A DNA stretch of 64,000 bases from Bursaphelenchus xylophilus (lineage: Eukaryota > Nematoda > Chromadorea > Rhabditida > Aphelenchoididae), in assembly GCA_904066235.2 (NCBI GenBank), contig CAJFCV020000005.1, positions 9,605,501 to 9,669,500 of the forward strand, given 5' to 3'. Position numbers and translations under genes: made by a program. Positions 57,808 to 64,000 of the stretch are shown one piece after another. The notes under the pieces are model-generated. The model searched no databases. It was given only the letters and a program-made list of their open reading frames with translations, and was not told where the DNA came from. The stretch's first letter is position 1. Every line of letters starts with the position of its first letter.

Positions 57808-58419
57808 TTTTGGGAACCTGAGGCAATGAATCGAATTAGTTTGAATATAAAGTCCAGACAGGATAAAAGGTTAAATCAACGCGTAAAAAAATTATTTAAA
57901 GTGTGAGTTTTTTGATTATTATGAGCAAATAGGGATTGTGTTCCCGCTGAAAAGCACGTCTTCGTAATTTGCCGCAGAAAAGTAAGAGAATTGTAATTTT
58001 GCTGACAATGATAATGTATTATGGGGCCTCCTACTTGGACATATGACAAAATAATAGAGATGATCAAAGATACAAAAAAATAAAGTTTGCTGTCCTATCA
58101 ATTATGGATTTTTGAAGGGTCGAAAATGCCGAAAAACGGAATAAATCCCCAGACAGAAAGCGCAGAACTACATGAAACACTACATTAGGCTAAAATAAAT
58201 CAGTAAACCCTGGATTTTTTTTGAGATAAGCGCAGTTGAAAAGCAGGAGCTTCAGTAAAAGTACTACTTTCCTTGGAAGGAAAAAATTTTTGGCACTGAA
58301 GAAATTCCTTTGTTGCAGCGAAAACAATCCCTCTTTGGACACAGTCCGTCCCAGAAAATGATGTGGATTTGTCGCAGCGAGATGTCTTTAGAGAGGATCA
58401 AAAAATGAGAAAACAATAA

Positions 58420-58465
58420 AAACTGCACTTGATAATACAAGAGAAGTATTATCAAAGTGCAGTTT
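58420..58465. other. 19-bp hairpin with one bulge
   Basis: AAACTGCACTTGATAATAC, a 7-base loop and GTATTATCAAAGTGCAGTTT pair along the full arm with a single bulged base. Confidence 0.65.
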
Positions 58466-59024
58466 GAAAAACTAACGTCATTAAAATTGACAAAAAAGTG
58501 CAAAAACGCCTACAATGGCGGGCAACCATTTTGCGGGCAGCTAGAAGAATCGCGGAGATTCTGAGCATGTTGATTGTGAGAAATCAGCCAACATTTGCTT
58601 ACAGCAGGAAATTATAATGATGAATTTGGCAGTTGGATGTTGCGAATTAAGCTTCCAGGTGTATAAGTGGCTTGAATAGCTACATTGAGGTTAACTAGGC
58701 ATGTTTAAAGGTTCCGAAACCATTTCTTTTTGAAAACAAACTCCCACAACTTTGAAAGCAGTGGATGAATTCAATAGATTTGTGAACTTGTCAGCCCCAA
58801 GGAATTGTAATAGCAAAAACTTCTATCAAACTACGTTAATTACGGTAGAAAAAATTATAATTCTAATCCGTCAAAGTCGGCTGCAAGTGGTTGCCCAAAG
58901 GGGTCACAACGCCAATGAGCTCAAAATGAGGGCCTCAAGAGAGACGTTCAGATTTTCCTTAAAATTTGAATCTCGCCGGTCATAATTCACATATTAGTTC
59001 TTGTTTTCAGCTCGCGCTTTGCAA

Positions 59025-59345
59025 CCGCAGCCGACATTTTGAACGATCTTTGAAGAGGACACAAAACGGGCAGCAGAAAAACACTTTTTGGCCATTTCTT
59101 TGCTAGTTTAGTGCGAGAAAATTGTTTTCTTGTGGAAGCATTATCCTCCTTGGTAGAAATATTATAGATACCAAAATTTTCAATAACAAAATTCGCAAAA
59201 AAATCATTTTTATGCCATTCTAAATCTAAAAGTTCAACGGGTTAAAAGGTCAACTTACGACCCAACTTTTCCCACAAATCAAACCCGGATACAGAACAAA
59301 CACTAACTGGATAAACTCAAACTAAATTTGGGTGCCATCCCGGTT
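59025..59345 (+). repeat. Long dispersed repeat C, copy near 59 kb
   Basis: It aligns block by block with 10925-11285: GAACGATCTTTGAAGAGGAC, CAGCAGAAAAACACTTTTTG, then TCAACTTACGACCC, GGATACAGAACAAACACTAA and AAATTTGGGTGCCATCC. Substitutions and small indels are many, so the copies are old. Confidence 0.6.
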
Positions 59346-61603
59346 TGTTTCTTTTAAACGAGTTCTCAGAAAAAATGAGAAAATCGGTTAAAAGTAACTG
59401 TTTGTTTCTGGAAACCAAGAAAATTCTGGAAATTACAGTAGAGCTCTTCTCAAATACCCAGATTTCGGACGATCTCCGGTGTGTTTTACCAGGAAGTTAA
59501 GCTAGAATAGAGATAAATCATGCAAATTTTTAAGTGGTCTAGCAATCTAAAAGTTATTTGGTTACGAAAACAAAAGTCAACAAAAATTAATCAGATTTTT
59601 TACACAGAAATTAATTTTATATTCACTGTACTCTTAATATCACAGCGGAAGCTTTATTATAAGAATATAAGCGGCTAAAAGTCCGAAGTAAAAAAGTTTT
59701 ATTGCTCATAAAGTTGGGAGTGATGACAAATGGCAAAAATTATTCAATGACAATACGTGACGTGGTAGCAAGAGCAGTTTTAAAGGAAACAAGCTCAATG
59801 AAATTAGCAAAAAAGTGCGAAAATAATACAGTGAGCTCAAACATGTTGATGACGTTAATTCTGACAACGGAAGGGACTCAAGGCAACGCTAGAGTTTTAA
59901 TGAAACTTGGCTCAAATATGTAGATCAACCTTTTCTAAAACATACCTTTTAGGTCACGTCTTGCAGAAACAACCGGGAATTTCAGGGGACAAGTTGTCGA
60001 AAATGTACCTATTCTTTACAAATTTGACGAGCATAGTTTTGCACCTACCATTTTTCGCATACTCTCCCGGCGGCATAGATCGTTGAAGATCGTTTCTGTG
60101 AAACTAACAATAAGAACTTCTGGAATCAATCTTGTAACCCTAGAAAGCGCATTTTCCTCTGCCCATCTCTCCTCGTTACCCATAGTCACCCTGTTTGCGA
60201 GAATTGTTAAATTTCTGGGCCCTGCTTACAAAGTGCGACTAAAAATCTTTAATAACTTATGCACCGCCTGCGATGAACACGCGCACAAAATCTAAAGACG
60301 TTCTGATAAGCACAAAAGTAAGAATTATCACTATATAGTCCAAGCATCAGAAATGATGATAATTGCCAAAACCTTGCAAATGAAGCGGAATTGCGCAAAA
60401 ATCGTGGTTTCTACTGAGCAAGACGTTAGTGACTTAAAAATTCTACTACCAACAGCTGTCGGTCACCTTGAATTTTTAAAAATTTCAAAAAGCAAGGACC
60501 AAACATGGAAAAAACAAAGAAAAATCAGCTGGGGAATAAAATAATTTAACGGAAAATACGTTTCAAATACCATATGCGTCTCTAATCACATGATAAGTGC
60601 AATAAAAGCCTCAAGCGTCACACGCCTAACACAATTTTTCCATGTGAATGCCAAAGGTAATTAACATACTTTGTCTACATTCCACACAATATAAATGTTC
60701 TTACGGCCACCCCCGCTTTGTTAAATCCAAAGTGTTTTAGGGCGCATAATTACACTGTAATCCTGCAAAGACCACACCCACCAACCATATGGTAGATGTG
60801 TTCGAATTCTGATGCTTTGACCGGAAATACGTGGCGCCTCGTCCGTACGGAATCCCAATAATCAGCAAGATAGGAGGGCAGAGGCTTGAACATATCAGTT
60901 CATTTATCCTAATATATAATAGCTCAAATCTTCCATGGTGACGTCTATAAACATTTTTTTCAGTTTACGATGCATACATCAGAGGGAATAGAACTCCATT
61001 AGCGTATTTTCTTCTATACTCTCTTACATCGGCCTAAAAGTTCAAATTAACGGGGGCTGCTACAAGTGCGACGCTCAGGTTTTGACAAAACTTCGAAGAT
61101 TTTTGAGTCATTTTTTTTTGAATGCATATGCCAGACTTCTATTAGGCCGCTGCGCAACAATCAAACAGCCAAACAACAGTCTCTCTGACCGCTCTCTACG
61201 TTTCGCACGCTATTAGATTTTTATCCGATTAAAAGGAAATGGTTTCATAACTCGGCTGCGCCTGCAAATCGCGAATTAAAACTTTCACGAAGTGATATGT
61301 GTCCTACGGTGTACGGTAGACGTACGTAAAAGACAATCTAAGCGTCGAACTTTGAGCACTATTCATCCACGTAAACCCTATCCCTATGCGAGATTTCCAG
61401 TCTACAATAAATTCCTTTTTTCGTCCGGCCCCTTAATAAATTACTCATTTCAATTTAACCCAAAAAAACTTCCGTTTGTTTTTATACTACTGAAATGAAT
61501 TGTAATTAGTAATACCTCGACCTCCCATTCTACTACTTTACCTGATTAATCAAACATTTCGAGCGTTTTGGGAGTGGCACTTTGTTTAATAACAGACTAG
61601 TAC

Positions 61604-61638
61604 GTTCTTTGAGATTTCGTGTTGAAATCTCAAAGAAC
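61604..61638. other. Perfect 15-bp hairpin
   Basis: GTTCTTTGAGATTTC, a 5-base loop and GAAATCTCAAAGAAC. Confidence 0.7.
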
Positions 61639-62351
61639 TTAATAATGAGATTTGGGATTGGAGAATAGACGAAAGGCTGTCCTGTAATATTACAATGGAA
61701 GTAAAAGTTTACGTCTTGAAGCCAAAAAATAGGGGAATTTATGTGAGGTGTGGTCGTAAAAACGTGCCAAATTTTCTATTTAGCAAAATAGCTCATAATC
61801 AGATGACTAATAAACTGAAAGTTTGACAATACCCAAGTGTGACATTTTTGTTAAAATTTCGAGATTGGCAGAGATCACTTAACAACTCATCAAACTACAT
61901 ATTAACACAAGAACGTCCGAGATATTCATCGACCTCTGGGACTGACAACTATCGAAGCTCACTTCCTGAACCCAGTTTTTCGGAAGGTCTTTTTGGTTGG
62001 GTTTTCCCGTGAACTTTGATGAGCCATCACTCTGCCCTCATGGCCCGTAAACACTTTTAGAAGCCAGATTCTAATTGCACTATCTGCCTTCAACATCCAC
62101 TAGGTCAACAGTAAGGATCGATCTGCGAATAATATGACTTCCCTTGTGAGAGAGTACCGCAAACGCTAGCAATGGTCATCAAAAAAAGTGATGACTCTTT
62201 TTGATGACTATTGTCAACACAAGCTTAAATCTTTGTGAATTTATAATATATGTAACACAAGCACAAAACATCTGAAAAATGTGGTAGAATCGTCAAACCT
62301 AACAAGAGAAACAAGACAGTCTGATATCTCGATTGCCGCTCAAATTTCATT

Positions 62352-62493
62352 GTTGTCAGCCCGTCGAAAAAATAACGAGCACAATGTCGCTGAGTGAGCC
62401 GATCGCGAAAGCTTTTCATTTTACCGCTACACAATCCATTTTCTCAATCGCGATGCGACATGGTGCTCATTATTTTCCCGACACACTGATACG
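62352..62493. mobile_element. MITE family B copy
   Basis: The left end (GTCAGCCCGTCGAAAAAATA, then ACGAGC) is decayed. The right end (GCTCATTATTTTCCCGACAC, then ACTGATA) is close to the family consensus. Confidence 0.6.
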
Positions 62494-62946
62494 ACCAACA
62501 GTCTAAACGAGAGCCCACAGAAGAAAAAAGTTTGGGAAAGAAAAAAATTCGACGGCGCAGTTTGCACACTCGGTCTGGCCTTTATATATATCCTATGATA
62601 CAAAAAAACCTGAGTTATATACACTCAGACACCTTTGAACACCAAAATCTCCGTCACGATTCCGTGAGGACAGCATGCGTCACAATTGGACTGGAAGAGC
62701 AAGTGGACGGCCATAAACAACAACACTGTCTGCGTCACGGATCATTATTACTTAATTTAAGCAATTAACATCTAATTACTTTCAATTAATAACTGACTTG
62801 CAATCCCAATTTAGAACCATTAGGTAAACAGAAGCCAAGGATTTAATCGACATTAATAATAGATGATATGTATACATGTATGGTAACAGTGAACTTGTAG
62901 TCTAACTAAAGTCTAGAATTAGCTTTGATCAGTGAGTACGTCCTTG

Positions 62947-63104
62947 TGACAGTCTGTCGGGGAAATAACGGCGGATCGTCGCATCAAAATGTCTCGCCAA
63001 ACCGCTATCGCGCACGAAATCTCCAGCTGCGGCCGCCGTCGCAAAGCGATAATGTGCGATTTCAAGGCGCTACGGCCCGCCGTTATTTTCCCGACAGAGT
63101 GATA
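62947..63104. mobile_element. MITE family B copy, GC-rich core
   Basis: The left end is TGACAGTCTGTCGGGGAAAT and the right end is CGTTATTTTCCCGACAGAGT followed by GATA. The arms extend inward (AACGGCGG... pairs with CCGCCGTT). The interior is unusually GC-rich (CTGCGGCCGCCGTCGC) for this window. Confidence 0.75.
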
Positions 63105-63934
63105 GTTTCTTTCCGAAAAAATACCGCTTTTGAGTTTCGCCCAAACAAAGTGCCTTTGTTTGTTTACACTTGCCTACGCCCTTATCGATCGATTTGTGGT
63201 TGTCCACAAAAGTTGGAACCCAGAAACTCGTACTTTGATTTTAATTAATCAAAAAAGCTTACTTCACTCACGATTGTACTGTTAACCCTATGATCACAGA
63301 TTTTATTATACTTGACTATTAGAGAAGCGCACGTCCGCAAAGAGGACGTCAGCGACTTGGCCGTCCGAGGGCAACCGCCGCCCACGAATTAGCCCGCAAA
63401 TATATATAGGTGGTCACAAGGAGGGTATCACTCTTAATTGACGGCTTATGGACAGTAAAGGCAAAATTATGCCTTTCCATCTTTCCATCATGGCGACAGA
63501 CCTTTCCTAAATTTAGAGATGATTTAGAGATATTATAAAAAATAGTTTCTTCAATCAACGTTTCCGCCTACAGTAAGTTAATCAAAAGACAAAACCAAGT
63601 GCAAAGCACGAGCTCAACCTTCTGCCCTCCTCTCTGTTATAATATACTGCACTTCTGAGGCTATTATCTCCCAAGTCCACTTCCTCAGACTGTTGCAAAC
63701 AAGGCTGTATTTTACCCGTTTCATGGGTCATTTGCAATATCTGCGGGTGGACCCAGAAGTTGAAGGAAACATAAAGAGAACTTGGCACGTTCGCATAACG
63801 CCAAATGACGGCACATTAATATACGCCTTCCAGAGACACAAAGGAGGACACTTAAAATAGAAATTGGAGGTGGATGACTCAAACGGCAAAGGGTCAATGA
63901 GATTTTATATACAGTAAAAGTGCGAGTAGTGGTC

Positions 63935-64000
63935 CCAAGTGCGATGCACGGAAACGCGGAAAGCGGTCAAAGAGAAAGACATTTTTTGACCATAATTTTG
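63935..64000 (+). repeat. Dispersed repeat C, cut by the window edge
   Basis: CCCAAGTGCGATGCACGGAA, GGAAAGCGGTCAAAGAGAAA and GACATTTTTTGACCATAATT match the family. The 3' part lies outside the window. Confidence 0.5.

Larger units (their letters stand above)
57808..64000. other. Gene-poor repeat-rich terminal stretch
   Basis: I find no supportable gene. The DNA contains repeat-C copies (59025-59345, 63935-64000 and fragments near 60050 and 61165), MITE family B copies (62352-62493, 62947-63104, and a decayed end near 58340) and two strong hairpins (58420-58465, 61604-61638). Frames up to 107 residues (62925-63248) overlap the MITE and are not genes. Confidence 0.6.

Noticed and set aside
57466..57906. 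146-residue Arg-rich frame opposite the Tyr/Pro-rich secreted gene
   Set aside because: No signal peptide or domain. The minus-strand frame has a signal peptide and a plausible trans-splice site.
1..64000. CRISPR array or prokaryotic operon
   Set aside because: No regularly spaced direct repeats and no ribosome-binding-site-led gene runs; spliced genes show the sequence is eukaryotic.

Overview
The window is nuclear DNA of a nematode. The evidence is the gene set (two CAP/venom-allergen-like proteins, three transthyretin-like secreted proteins, a LysM-GRAM-TLDc OXR1-type protein and a Ly6/uPAR-type protein), short introns of about 40-60 bases with GT donors and T-rich TTTCAG acceptors, and AT-rich, repeat-laden intergenic DNA. 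Family content does not fix the genus. VAP and transthyretin-like genes are abundant in both parasitic and free-living nematodes, so lifestyle is not inferred.

Layout. 306-1741 (-): three-exon, probably GPI-anchored Ly6-type protein. 1742-15463: about 13.7 kb with no gene I can support, holding clusters of palindromic TGCACTGTGCA motifs, short terminal-inverted-repeat elements and other dispersed repeats. 15464-17883: two nearly identical CAP genes facing away from each other as an inverted duplication of about 0.93 kb per arm, separated by about 0.5 kb. 18253-20351 (-): a multi-exon membrane protein of unrecognised family with an apparent frame break. 20585-21630 (+): a compact EAF7/MRGBP-like gene, also with an apparent one-base break in an A-run. 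21661-33042: mostly repeats, including two long foldback structures. 33043-50985 (+): one 11-exon gene spread over 18 kb encoding a 910-residue LysM-GRAM-TLDc protein (OXR1/NCOA7/LMD-3 family), with introns of up to 5.6 kb and an internal alternative first exon at 40113. 51910-56029: three transthyretin-like genes (-, -, +). 56586-57807: two small secreted proteins of unknown function on opposite strands. 57808-64000: degenerate repeats only.

Functional picture. Secreted products dominate (Ly6-type, 2 CAP, 3 TTR-like, 2 short peptides). The intracellular genes are the OXR1-type oxidation-resistance/V-ATPase-associated protein and a candidate subunit of the NuA4/TIP60 chromatin complex. No operon is evident and most genes appear to be independent units.

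The most unusual features are: (i) at least seven copies of a 190-260 bp near-perfect foldback element with TA/CAGTG ends resembling a Tc1/mariner-derived MITE, all between 29.9 and 53.4 kb and several inside introns of the OXR1-type gene; (ii) three further long inverted repeats; (iii) the inverted VAP pair, in which only one copy has an in-frame, stop-free intron; (iv) an in-phase alternative start that would produce a LysM-less OXR1 isoform. All coordinates and splice junctions were read by eye. No database search was possible.
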